Positions 42,664 to 52,757 of a stretch of DNA of 64,000 nucleotides are shown in pieces. The notes beneath the pieces were generated by a model. It searched no databases, was not told where the DNA came from, and saw nothing but the letters and a program-made list of their open reading frames with translations. The position numbers and the translations under genes are program-made. Origin of the DNA: Pythium myriotylum (Eukaryota; Oomycota; Peronosporomycetes; Pythiales; Pythiaceae); the NCBI GenBank assembly GCA_023091665.1, contig JALJCQ010000013.1, positions 1,364,001 to 1,428,000 of the forward strand, read 5' to 3'. The first letter of the stretch is position 1, and every line of letters starts with the position of its first letter.

Positions 42664-44832
42664 TCACGCGGCAACAGGGACTGCCGCGTCATGGAACCGC
42701 ATCGACTCGCTCGCAAACTCGACTCCCGGCTTCTTGACGGCCACACCCAGCTCGCTCAGCAAGCGCGAGCACTTCTCCACCAGCTCACGCAGCCGCTCGA
42801 CAGGAGATACCTGGGTGTTTGCCACGATGACCTGCCGCGAAGGCCGGACAGTGGCCTGCGCACCTTGATCGCGCTTGGTCTTGATCGGTGCCTCAACCGA
42901 GGTCTCTGTCAAGCGGCGAGCTGCACGATCTTCTGGGATACCACTATCTGTCGTCGCACACGAGGACGCTACGTCGCGTCCGTCACTCACACTACACACA
43001 GCCGCATCTTCAACATCGTCGACAGCCTCGCTCGGGAACACACCGCGGTCTCGCAAGACATCCACCACTTTCGTCCACGACTCCACCGACGCGACCAACT
43101 GCTCCTTCAACGACGACACGCGAGCGATCGCCGAGGCCAACTGAGGTGGCATCGTCGTCTTTCTCGCTATCATCATCATCAGAGTGACATCGTACACCGT
43201 CAACTCGCAGGCACGCGTGGTCGCCGACAGCAGCCGAGACACAAACTCTAGCCCCTCGTGCGCGTCCTTGTGCCCGACGCGAGTCGCCGCGACCATCGTC
43301 CCGAGCACACGAATGATGAACTCGGAAGCCGCGTGCTGCGTCAGCGCCGCCTTTGTCCGCGCGCGGATCCACGTCTGCGTGGGCTGAGGACTCCACACGT
43401 CGGTGCTCGCGGCGGCCGACGCGGCCGACGCGACCGAAGACCCAGCGGGCTCCTGCCAGACCGCGTGGCGCGACTCGTGGAGAACAAGCAGATCCGAGAC
43501 ACTAGGAGGCGGCGCCGCTGCTTCTCCGTCACGATACACCGACTCGAAGAGACTGATCTCGTGCGTCATGTAGGCCGCGACCTTGTCGACACACTCGGTG
43601 ATCCTCTCAACCGACATGCTCAGCATCTCAAGGCCTGTTGAGAAGTACTCCTGGTCGGCCTCGCTCTGCGTCTCCAGTACCGAGCGGCACTGCGTCAGCA
43701 CAGCCGCCGCTGCGTCTCGCTCCGTGCACAATACCTTCTTCAAGAAGCTGCTGGGAAACACCACCGTGACAAGACGACCTTGGCTTTGGTGGTTCGTCTG
43801 CGGGATAGCCACCAGCAGCTCGCCCGTCGAGTCGACGCACTTCGGTCTCCACGTTCCCACCTGCACGAGCCGCTGCATGATCGTGTCCACGACCCGCTTG
43901 GCATCCGACAAGGTCTCTACCATCTTCATCCTCGACGCGTTCGTGGCACAAGGCGCAGCGCGGACAACAAGTGCTGCGGGCTGCGTCTGGTCGCGCGTGT
44001 TCGTCGCGACGCACTGCGGCACAAGAGCCAGTGAGGCAGAGCCGCCGGCCGTTGCGATCGCTGCTTCCGTGGCCTGGAGTGCCTCGACCGCCGCGCGAAC
44101 GCAGGGCTCATACAGACGCACGAACCGCTCCTTCCCCTGGCGCACCAGGCGCGTACGCACTAGCGCTTTCTCATACGTGAAGGAGCACGAGTCCTCCATC
44201 ACGGCAACGAGCGCCGTCTGGAAGAGCAGTTGGCGGTAGTCCTGGGCCATCACGATGAATCGCTCCACGAACGAGCGCGTCGCGGCGTCGAACTGGCTCA
44301 CGTCCGCCAAGTCGACGGCGTCGAGAAACGCCTCGATGATCTCGTTGCGCAGATCCGCCGAGTAGTATTCGCTAGGGAGGTTGTAGAGCAACTCGTCGGC
44401 AAAGCGAGGAAACGCCACCAACACGCTCGGGAGCGGTGGGGCCTTCTCCTCCGGGTCTCTCGCGATGCCGTGCGCCGCCTCCAGTTGCGCGCGGCGGTGG
44501 AGCGCACACAAGCGCGCCTTGTACATGCGCGCGATCGTCTCCTCGACGGCGCGCGTCTTCCTCTTCTCGTCATGGAGCTCGACGACCACGCGCTGGAGCT
44601 TCCTGGACCTGGCTTGGACCAAGCGCACCTCTGTCTCCATGAACTCGTGCATCGCGCGTGCGATGGTCTCCACGCACGCCGCGAGCTCTCGCTGGTCGCT
44701 GCTCAGCTGCTCCGTCGTCGCCTTGCCCACGGTCTCGCGCAGACACGCGAGTCCTCGCTGCTCGAGCCGCAGGGCCGTCGCCTGGGCCATCAGCCGCCGC
44801 GCGCGCTCCTCGGCGGAGAGCGCGGTCGCCAT
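42664..44832 (-). CDS. Unrecognised helical protein, 722 residues
   Basis: A long single open frame with normal amino-acid composition. It begins MATALSAEERARRLMAQ and is helix-rich for its first 150 residues, with possible coiled coils (VRLVQARSRKLQRVVVELHDEK). A central region follows, then a Thr/Ser/Val-rich linker and a C-terminal helix (SPVERLRELVEKCSRLLSEL). I recognise no domain and no transmembrane segment. The annotated stop falls exactly inside a perfect splice donor (GCC GC|GTGAGTAAGT), so the real transcript may splice past it to a short last exon ending near 42590-42560. I cannot fix the acceptor. Function unknown. Confidence 0.6.
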   Translation of the reverse strand: MATALSAEERARRLMAQATALRLEQRGLACLRETVGKATTEQLSSDQRELAACVETIARAMHEFMETEVRLVQARSRKLQRVVVELHDEKRKTRAVEETIARMYKARLCALHRRAQLEAAHGIARDPEEKAPPLPSVLVAFPRFADELLYNLPSEYYSADLRNEIIEAFLDAVDLADVSQFDAATRSFVERFIVMAQDYRQLLFQTALVAVMEDSCSFTYEKALVRTRLVRQGKERFVRLYEPCVRAAVEALQATEAAIATAGGSASLALVPQCVATNTRDQTQPAALVVRAAPCATNASRMKMVETLSDAKRVVDTIMQRLVQVGTWRPKCVDSTGELLVAIPQTNHQSQGRLVTVVFPSSFLKKVLCTERDAAAAVLTQCRSVLETQSEADQEYFSTGLEMLSMSVERITECVDKVAAYMTHEISLFESVYRDGEAAAPPPSVSDLLVLHESRHAVWQEPAGSSVASAASAAASTDVWSPQPTQTWIRARTKAALTQHAASEFIIRVLGTMVAATRVGHKDAHEGLEFVSRLLSATTRACELTVYDVTLMMMIARKTTMPPQLASAIARVSSLKEQLVASVESWTKVVDVLRDRGVFPSEAVDDVEDAAVCSVSDGRDVASSCATTDSGIPEDRAARRLTETSVEAPIKTKRDQGAQATVRPSRQVIVANTQVSPVERLRELVEKCSRLLSELGVAVKKPGVEFASESMRFHDAAVPVAA

Positions 44833-45710
44833 GGTCGTCGCCGTCGCGTTCGCTCGCGTTCGCGTTCGCGGGCGCTGTCGCGTGCTTTGGCGGCGTCTCC
44901 TCGCTCGGAAGGCGCGGCCAAGATGCTCGCGACGGCCATCAGGAGCTGCAGGCGACGTGATGGGGGGTGACCATGTGCGACGGGGAGTGGAAGGATCCGA
45001 GGCGATGCGATCGATCGGATCCGGCGGATAGTTTACGGCGGATCAATGTAATTTACGGTCGGGAAGAGTGGACGGTGACAAGCAGCGCGTTGGGGACGGA
45101 CTTGGTTTGGATCAGTGGAGGGGAGTGGACGGTGTTGGTGGAGCGGGCCGAGACGAGAAGGAGTGACTTGTGGGAAGTATCGAAGGAAAGATTTCCGTCC
45201 GTTTGGGAGTGGACGAGGAGTGGATTCATTCGATCATATCCAGTTTTCGAAGGCTTCGTTATCGTTCGCCATAGAAAAGAGTGGACCAAAGGATGGATTC
45301 AGTGGTGTGGGCCACCTCGATGACATCTTGACCACAGCAGCAACTACGAACTCAACCACTACAGACACAAGAGACGACGCCTTTCTCTGTCGTGACCGGC
45401 CGGCCTGACTACGGGGATCTTTCGCTGGCGGGAGTTCAGCCTCGACTTGTGCATCGAACGAGCGAGCTCAGCAGAGGCAGCGAGGCACCACGGCTCTCAG
45501 TCTCGACGGCGCATGGCGCATGGCTGTCTGCCATGGGCGAGCCTGGTCGCCTGTGTCTTCGCGACTCGCCAGCCTCGCTCGGGAGCTTCGTCTTTACTGC
45601 TGATGGCTGATGTCTGATTCGCGCGCGATTGTATTTTGCTGGTGTGGTTGGGACGGACATGTCCTGTGGGATGACGCTCACAGTCAGCGCCAGGCTCGTA
45701 CGGGGCCTTT
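44833..45710. promoter_or_regulatory. Upstream region with GAGTGGA repeats
   Basis: Upstream DNA of the 722-residue gene. Between about 45063 and 45290 the string GAGTGGA recurs five times, twice as GAGTGGACGGTG. On the gene's own strand these read TCCACTC and could be protein-binding sites. The remainder, to 45710, has only short low-quality frames. Confidence 0.45.
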
Positions 45711-45751
45711 GTTACCCGGTGAGACTTAGTGGGTAACAGTGAGACTCACTG
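45711..45751. repeat. Pair of abutting short hairpins
   Basis: GTTACCC (45711-45717) pairs with GGGTAAC (45731-45737). CAGTGAG (45737-45743) pairs with CTCACTG (45745-45751) around one A. The two share base 45737. They lie about 375 bp before the RNase H-like scrap and might mark the edge of that insertion. Confidence 0.65.
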
Positions 45752-46125
45752 GGACGCTTGACGCTCGGTAGATGTAGTCGAGCAGGTGCCTCGGCGCTCA
45801 GGAACGCAAACTTCTGCCGCAGTGATAGTGGTAAGACGAGCTTCTCGCTGTTATGCTGCTCGTGCCGAGCGGCAGAAGCAACAACAAGCGTGGAAACTCC
45901 CCACGTAAACGAGCGCAACCTTGCTGCGTTCGAGCCGACGGTTGTGGGTTGACATATCTGCCCATGTCGTATATCTCTTGGATTGGGTCACCCACACCAT
46001 CTGTGAACCATGGCCAGTTGTATTCGTAAGGCTCTCGCAACGACTTCGAAAGTGGAAGACCGTTGTGGTTGAGTGCATCAATAAACGGCAGCAAGCTCCA
46101 CTGATCGAAAGACTTTCGATCACAC

Positions 46126-46578
46126 ATGATTGAGAAGCCACCCCTGTTCATAAGCTCAAAGCGGCCGAACTTCCTCCTGTTCTTCGATGGAGGGTCACGA
46201 GGTAATCCCGGGCCTGGTGGCCCCGGATCCGTAATCCTACGTGTCGACGAAGATGGTACCAGTCCCACACTGGTTTGGAGCGCTGCGACCAGTCTGGCAA
46301 CGCCGACCACCATCAACATTCTTGCCCAGTACACCGGCCTCCATATCGGACTCACAGCTGCGGAACAACACCGATGGCGACCTCTTACGGTCATTGGAGA
46401 TAGCCAACTTATCCTTCGTCAGGTGTCCCAGTACCGCCCACCCAAAAAGGAGCGTCTTCGGCAGCTCTACTCCCTATCTCGGCTTGCCGCCGACCGTCTT
46501 CAAGTGCACGAGTGGCGTCACCACCTTCGTCAGCTAATTAGGTGCAACCAAAAAACGAATTCTCCGACGTCTGGGTGA
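46126..46578 (+). mobile_element. RNase H-like retroelement fragment
   Basis: The frame contains FDGGSRGNPGPGGPGSV, the metal-binding first strand of RNase HI domains found in retroelements. A strand of type NILAQYTGLHIGLTAA (normally NxAEYxGL) and VIGDSQLILRQV follow. The fold then stops (SPTSG) without the last conserved motif. No reverse transcriptase or terminal repeats are seen, so this is a truncated remnant of a non-LTR-type or related element. It sits 170 bp before the first dioxygenase-like gene. Confidence 0.7.
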
Positions 46579-46750
46579 CTGGATTGGCACATTTGCTTTT
46601 GGAATCTAGATCGTATATAATGACTCTATAAAATTTACATACATATACTAAATTATACAAAACATCAAGTTGTGCGTTTTGGCGGGAACGGATCGATTCT
46701 ATCGTTTCTATAACGATTCTCGTGCTGCTCTCCTCACCAGCTCATTGACA

Positions 46751-49099
46751 ATGTGGTGCCACGACGACGACGCCTACGACGAACGGCTCGTGGCCGTGAC
46801 GGACGCGCTGGAGGACGTCGAGCGCCCGGGCGAGTGCTTCACCAGCGGCGTCTTCTCGCACTTCCCGCTCCCGGGGCTCTCGGTCGACGGCCTGGGCGAG
46901 CTGCGCTTCCCGCTCGGCGAGCGCGACGCCAAGGAGCTCGTCGCGCGGTGCCACCTCGCGCCGTACGGCCACGGCGAGGAGACGATCGTGGACACGCAGG
47001 TGCGCAACACGTGGGAACTGAATAGCGACCAGTTCTCGCTCGCCAACCCCAAGTGGAGAACCATTATCGATGCGATCGTCAAGGCCATCCGCGCGCCGCT
47101 CGGCATCAGCGAGACGACCGAGTATGACGCGCAGCTATACAAGATGCTCTTGTACGAGGAAGGCGGCATGTTCCACAAACATCAAGACAGCGAGAAGGAG
47201 ACAGGCATGTTTGGGACGCTCGTGGTCATGCTGCCGAGTACATTCACCGGCGGGGAGCTCATCGTGAACCCTCCTTCCGTCTCGGCATCGACTAGCAAGC
47301 CGCACGTGTGGGATCCAGCCGTGGCGAGCTCGTACGACCTCAAGTATGCGGCGTTCTACGGAGACTGCGAACACGAGGTGAAACCGGTGCTCAGTGGCTA
47401 CCGCCTCTGTCTGACCTACAATCTTGTTACACGCTCGACTACTCACGTGCCTCGGTTCGCCGGCAACCATGAGCTGTATCACCAGCTCGAAGTTTCACTA
47501 CAGAGTTTCTTTAAGGACGATAGTGACGAAACGGCGAACAAACGCCAGCGGATCGGCGTCTACAAGTCGGTACCGAGACGCTCTGTTTCGCTCGGACGCT
47601 CAGGACTGCCACGGCAGCGAGACTGCCAGCTCGTTTATGTGCTTGAACACAAATACACGAACCCAAGGCTTTCGTTCGCATACCTCAAGAACAAAGATCA
47701 TCTCATTGCGCAATGTCTAGCCAAGTTCTGCGGGGATAGCAACGGGGCGTTCAGCCTGTACCTTTGCAAGGTCAAGTATACGTACGAATACGACCCCGAC
47801 TGCGACGATGAGGAGACAATCGAGAAAAGCGTTACACTCGAGAGTCCGTGGGTCCGATATGGAGAGCAGACGACAGTACCGTGCCAGTCAATGACAGCCA
47901 GCCTCGAAGCGGAGATTGCCCCGGCGGGTTTCTTCGAAGAAGTTCCATTCGATGGATACGAAAACCATGGCTACACTGGTAATGCTGGTAGTTGAGCTGA
48001 GAAGTGGTACACGTCTGCTGCAATCGTCCTGCAGCCTCTTAAGATTGAGTTGGAGCAGACCGCGCGAGCGGGCATGGATTACGCCGTCAACAAATGGATC
48101 AAGATGGTTGAGGATGAATCAAGTCTTGCCGAGCCCTTCGCATCGACCGTGTTCGCTTCGGAGCGACGTTGGTCATCGGACGACCTATGTTTTGTTCCGT
48201 GCATGAAAGCTGTACGCCAACTCAATAGCGTCGACGTGTTCGGAGACGTGCTCCACAGCCTTTCGCGGTTTACTTTCCAGCAAGCCATCGCCGCCACAGT
48301 CGATCATTTTGGTTGGGAGCAGTGCAAAGAAGTGGTCTTCGAGGTGGCAGAACGCTTGCAACTGAAAAACCGAGTCAATTTGGTATGCTCAATTCTTCAT
48401 GATGTCAACGACCTGACGAGGATTTCGGAGGTGCTGACCCGGGTCAGCGTCAAACCATCCCTCCAAACACCCGTCCGCGATCCATTCCTCGGGTATTTGA
48501 AATCTCCACAGCAACCCACTGACGTCGAATACGCACGTATTCTCGCCCTCGCATCTCGTGTGTCTAAGGAAAAGCTTCACGAGTATCTTGAGACGACTGA
48601 GACAACCGTTTTCATCAAACTCGTTGCGCCTTCGCTGGTGACTTTCGTGAAATCCTTCGGTGAAGATTGTCCAGCTGAGATCACAGAGATTGTGAGATCT
48701 ATAATCACTCAGTTGCGGACGCGAATGCCGCGTGCGAGCAGTTGGGATATGTCGCACATTCGTCTTCATGGTGGTCGCACTTGTTGCAAGCATTGCACAG
48801 AGCTACAGATGTTTCTATCATCTCCACACCGACAGACACTGCGAAGCACGATGAGCAAGCAGCTTCGAGATCACGTCCACAAAGTCATAGAAGCGTACTG
48901 TGGAAGTCTGTTGACTCACATCACAGACCGCCCATCGACGTTAGTCATGACCAAGCAGCTTCCAGCTGTCGACTTGCACGACGTCGCGCAAAATGCGATT
49001 CGCTCACTCAGCAAGTTGGTCGGAGACATCAGTGATCCTGGAGTCCTCCCACTCCCCACTCCCCTCGCTCAAGAAGTCATCGAGATCGATAGCAATTAG
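46751..49099 (+). pseudogene. 2OG-Fe(II) dioxygenase-family member A, catalytic residues intact, interrupted by in-frame TGA
   Basis: The frame from ATG 46751 encodes a double-stranded beta-helix core like prolyl 4-hydroxylase. It shows FHKHQD (H144, D146), FGTLVVMLP, GGELIV, FYGDCEHEV (H208) and LSGYRL (R218), the complete metal and 2-oxoglutarate ligand set. A TGA at 47993-47995 follows residue 414. The same frame then continues open for 368 codons to 49099 with the family's helical domain (HFGWEQCKEVV) and tail (RTCCKHCTELQMFLSS ... STLVMTK). The single stop could be a recent nonsense mutation, readthrough, a recoded codon or an assembly error. No plausible intron removes it (nearest GT to AG is 28 bp). 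Six paralogous bodies or relics follow downstream. Natural substrate unknown. Confidence 0.7.
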
Positions 49100-49137
49100 A
49101 TTCCTCCTCCCAACAACTAGTGACACTCCGACATCTG

Positions 49138-50325
49138 CTAGTCACGCCTAATAACGACAAAAGCAGACTTCGTCAGGTCTCGAGTTCTCTTCCCACTCTC
49201 TTCGTAGCCCTCCGGTCCATCATACTCGTCATAAGCTTCTTGTAATTCGTCCCACAAACTATCTGGCGCGATAATCGAGTCAACGCTCATTTCGATTTGT
49301 CGGTTCGAACGGATTCAGCCTCCGAGAAGCCTTCCCACGGACCCACCAACCTCGCCGTGATCTCGAGATTATCTTCATCATCACTGTCGCTTTCACTGTC
49401 GATGTATGACACCTGTCGACATTGTATGCCCGCTAAGTAGAGCTCGAACTCTTGTCCTGTCCCAACGCAATAACTTCCCAGGCTTTCCCAGATAGTGCGA
49501 TCATGGTCATTGAGGCGGTCGACGGTTGCTTCGTTTTGCGAAAACGTAAACAAAAGGAATCTGGTGGTCAGAAGTCTCATTTCGCTGCTTTGAGTCGGTC
49601 TTCAGCTTCTTGGCCGCTTGGTGGATCTGGAAGAACTGCTCAAGCGAGGTGTCAATGGCTTCTTGGATCCGAATTCGTCCAGCAAATCGCGGGACCTCAT
49701 CGATCGTGGACGTAGCCAGATCGTAGACAAGACTCAGTCGGCTTCCCTGAGTCAACGGGTGACTTGTGATGACTGAATTGTTGTAGAAGACAACGTACTC
49801 AGTACTGTATGGGTTGCGCTTCTCGTCGAGTTTCTCCGTGGCGGAAACAAATGCACCGCCGTCGAATGAACTCGGTAAAACAACCACAAGTGTCCCAAAT
49901 ACTCCGTCTAAAGCCTTCACGTTCTTGTCAGCTTCCAACTTGCCTCCTGTTGTGTGCAGCACGGCCTTCGATAGCGTCACCTCGAGTCGCGCCGAGTTTG
50001 AAATCCCCAATGGCTTGCGCATCCCATCCAGTACTTCGTCGAGGAACCCACCCCACTCGGGGTTCTGTAGCTCGATGGCGTCAGCGTCCAGCTCCCATGC
50101 CGTAACCTTGCGACTTCCCTTCGATCTTCTGGCCTTTCCTCTCTTTGCGATGAGCTTCTCGGCGGCTTCCGTGAGCGGCAGAGGCAGATCGTCGGCCTCG
50201 CTCGCCAGTCGCATTCCGGGCGGAGGGAACTTTGTGCGCACGCATGAGGTGGCGCTGTCGCCCGTTCGTGTGAGATTGCTCAGTGCGTGCGCCACGGCGG
50301 CGAGGCGGTCGTCGAGGGTGGGCAT
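49138..50325 (-). pseudogene. Dioxygenase-family member B, frameshifted and truncated
   Basis: Starts MPTLDDRLAAVAHALSNL at 50325, with the family N-terminus and beta-helix (FGTLVVVLPSSFDGG). At the HxD site it reads GGKLEADKN, so both ligands are gone, and the distal His is Ile. The frame shifts near 49530 (around TTTTCGCAAAACG) into a second frame (DHDRTIWESLGSYC ... to 49287), then a third frame ends at 49138 with KSAFVVI. The helical half and CxxC tail are missing. It is convergent with member A at a 38-bp distance. Confidence 0.75.
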
Positions 50326-50479
50326 GGTGGAGTATGCGAGGGAAAGATTGGATTGTCGAAACAAGCGGTGCGCAGTGAGGCCAATCAGACGGAGGGAGAG
50401 ATGAGGCCACGTCGAACGCATTGAACCATGTACATGACATGAAATCAAGAACTTGACGAGACGTGGCTTGGCAAGACCT

Positions 50480-51322
50480 ATTACATGCCAGACAGAAAAC
50501 TCGGGACGGGCAGTCCATCGAGACGAGTCAGAAGGCGGCTCAGCGGAGCGTCGTCTCGAGCGACGCGGTCTGCAGGGAGAAGACAGACAGCCGCGTCAGG
50601 CGCTCGACTTGGTGGCCTCTTCCGCGTCCTCGACCTCGTCCTGAGCACTTGTTCCTTGGGGGCTCTGCGCTTGGGCACGCTCGCGAAGAGGCGGCGGACG
50701 CTGAGGTGGAGCACGGACAGGCGCGCGAGCTCCGTGACGGAGCGCTCGAGTAGAACTCGGTCTTCTCAAGCACCGTCTGCCTACTGTAGCGGATTCCGTT
50801 TGGCCATGGGCTTGTTCTCGTCGATCTCTCCACCGTGAAGACCTGCGGGAAGGTGCGCATCTTGCTAACGTCGAGGAGCTGCTGGTGCGTGAGCTTGTCG
50901 CACATGTCGATGATGGTCGTGGCCATGTCCATCTGGACGAAGTGGAGGTCCATGTCGTGGAGCAGGTCGCGCGGTGGTTGACGTGGGCGCGCTGGAGCAC
51001 GTCGCCGCACTCGGACGAGACGGGCAGGGCTTCGATCTGTGGGGAGGAAGGAGGAGGCGCCAGTCAGGCGAGTCGTCTTCTTTCCGATGGGAAGAAAGGA
51101 AGAAGGCAAGCGGCGTACCTTTTGGGTTGCGTCGTCGAAGTTCTCGGTGAAGCGAGTGGCGTCATCTGACGCATCTGATGCATCTGCCGGCACGAAGATA
51201 CCAGCGGCGTCTGTTGTGGCGTCGGTTGCGATTACGAGGGTGTGGTGGTCGAGGAGGCGAGAGTTTGGAGCAATGGCCAGTTCTTGGTACGAGCACGACA
51301 TGGTGCTGCCGTTTGTAGCCAT
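50480..51322 (-). pseudogene. Frame-broken gene of unknown family
   Basis: The ATG at 51322 opens MATNGSTMSCSYQELAIAPN and a plausible 68-residue exon with a GT-AG intron (about 82 bp, ending CCCCACAG). After it the natural-looking protein moves between frames. One frame change falls at a CGCGCG run near 50965 and another at a GAGAGA run near 50832, each looking like a two-base expansion. The best remaining stretch reads DMDLHFVQMDMATTIIDM. I recognise no domain. It could be a real gene with assembly errors at dinucleotide runs, or a decaying one. Confidence 0.45.
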
Positions 51323-51421
51323 CTGAGAAAACCCTACACCCTCGAACTCTGAGAAGTCTGAGACGTAGCCATCTGAGGGCGAGTTTTGTAGCCATCTGAT
51401 ACCGATCTGTAGCCATCTGAG
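51315..51421. repeat. Four copies of a 12-13-bp motif GTAGCCATCTGAG
   Basis: Copies at 51315-51327, 51365-51377, 51388-51399 and 51409-51421. On the minus strand each reads (C)TCAGATGGCTAC and thus carries an ATG; the first provides the start codon of the broken gene. A related AGCCATCTGAG recurs at 51951-51961 inside the repeat-rich ORF. Confidence 0.8.
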
Positions 51422-51722
51422 GACCCATGCACTCAGGCTAAGCTAGCGAGCGAATACTAATAGATCCATCGATGGGTCCTTCCTGGCAACACTCGTGGTT
51501 GATGGATGGGTCTTGACCACGCCCACGGGACTCTGGTCTCTCTCGCTCTCGCTCTTCTCGTCTCGTCCCATCTAGGATGGCTCTCAGGGCAGCCATCTCT
51601 CCGAGTCTCTCCCATTCATTCCACACCTTTGCCCGGCTTCTGCCCGAGCTCGCGCCAACCAAGCTCTCCCAAGCTCTCACCAACTCGCCGCTCTCCTCGA
51701 GCTCGATCTCGCCACGTTCACG

Positions 51723-52757
51723 ATGTTCTTCGCCATGATGCTCATCGCGCCAGCCACCGCGGCGCCTGCGGTGTCCTCGTCGACCAGCGCCTCGATCGCG
51801 CTCAGTGCGGCCGCCAAGGCCACGGCGTTTGTCGCGACCCTCGCCGCTCTGCCGACCACTGTCGTCGTCGCCGCCACCAGCGCCGCCGCCGCCACCACCA
51901 CCGCGACCGCGACTGCCAACGCCACCGCCACCGCCACCGACGCCGCGCTTCAGCCATCTGAGCTCACGTTGGAGCTCGATGCGATAGCCTCGTCCGTCCA
52001 AGACGCGCTTCACCGCGCGCTGCTGGTGCTCGAAGATACGACCGCGGCTGCCACCGCGACTGAGACGACGCCTGCCACTCTCCACGAGGCGACCGAGCTC
52101 ACGTTGGATCTCGCGCCTCCACCACCGGCTACACCAGCCCAACAACAACCGTCCGAGCTCACCTTGGAGCACACGACCACGGCCTCGACCACGACCACGA
52201 CCCCGGGGATGGCCCCCGACACGACCCTCGACGCGCTCGACGCCCCCGAACTCGCCTTGGAGTTCGAGACCTGGGCGGCGGCCCTCGAAGACGCGCTCGA
52301 CCGCGCGCTGGAGTGGACGCCTGCCATCGACGGCCTCCACCGCCAGCCTTCCGAGCTCGAGCTCACCTTGGAGCTCGCGCCATTGCCAGCGACGACGCCG
52401 ACGCCGAACCTGACGCCACTCGATGGCGACATCGATCCGGATACGGATCTGGATACCACGATCCATCCGGATATCGACCTGGCCATCCAGCAAGTCTCCC
52501 AGCTCACCTTGGAGCTCGAGACCATGGCCGTCGCCGTTCAACAGACGCTCGACCTCACGTTGGAGACGAGCGCCCCCGCGCGCGCGACCGACCGCGCCTC
52601 GCAACCCGCGCAACCCGCGCAGCTCGCCTTGGAGCGCGCGAGAACGACGGTCTCGGCCATCGAAGAAGCGGCGGAGCTCGCTTTGGAGCTGCTCGCGACG
52701 GTCTTCGCGCCGTCGCCGATGCCGCGAGGCCTCTTTGGCTCTGGCGTCGCGCTGTAG
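51723..52757 (+). CDS. Putative secreted repeat protein with xSELTLEL repeats
   Basis: A 344-codon frame. The first 19 residues resemble a signal peptide (MFFAMMLIAPATAAPAVSS), then an Ala/Thr-rich stretch. After that, about seven diverged repeats of 30-45 residues each carry a (P)SELTLELx-type core: QPSELTLELD, ATELTLDL, PSELTLEH, APELALEFE, SELELTLEL, VSQLTLELE, PAQLALER. At DNA level the core is GAGCTCACCTTGGAGCTC. Other frames on both strands are also open over much of the interval, so protein coding on this strand is not certain; a minisatellite is the alternative. No known domain. Confidence 0.4.
   Translation: MFFAMMLIAPATAAPAVSSSTSASIALSAAAKATAFVATLAALPTTVVVAATSAAAATTTATATANATATATDAALQPSELTLELDAIASSVQDALHRALLVLEDTTAAATATETTPATLHEATELTLDLAPPPPATPAQQQPSELTLEHTTTASTTTTTPGMAPDTTLDALDAPELALEFETWAAALEDALDRALEWTPAIDGLHRQPSELELTLELAPLPATTPTPNLTPLDGDIDPDTDLDTTIHPDIDLAIQQVSQLTLELETMAVAVQQTLDLTLETSAPARATDRASQPAQPAQLALERARTTVSAIEEAAELALELLATVFAPSPMPRGLFGSGVAL

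Noticed and set aside
51328..51344. AAACCCTACACCC resembling telomeric repeat
   Set aside because: Only one imperfect unit; no tandem TTTAGGG-type array.
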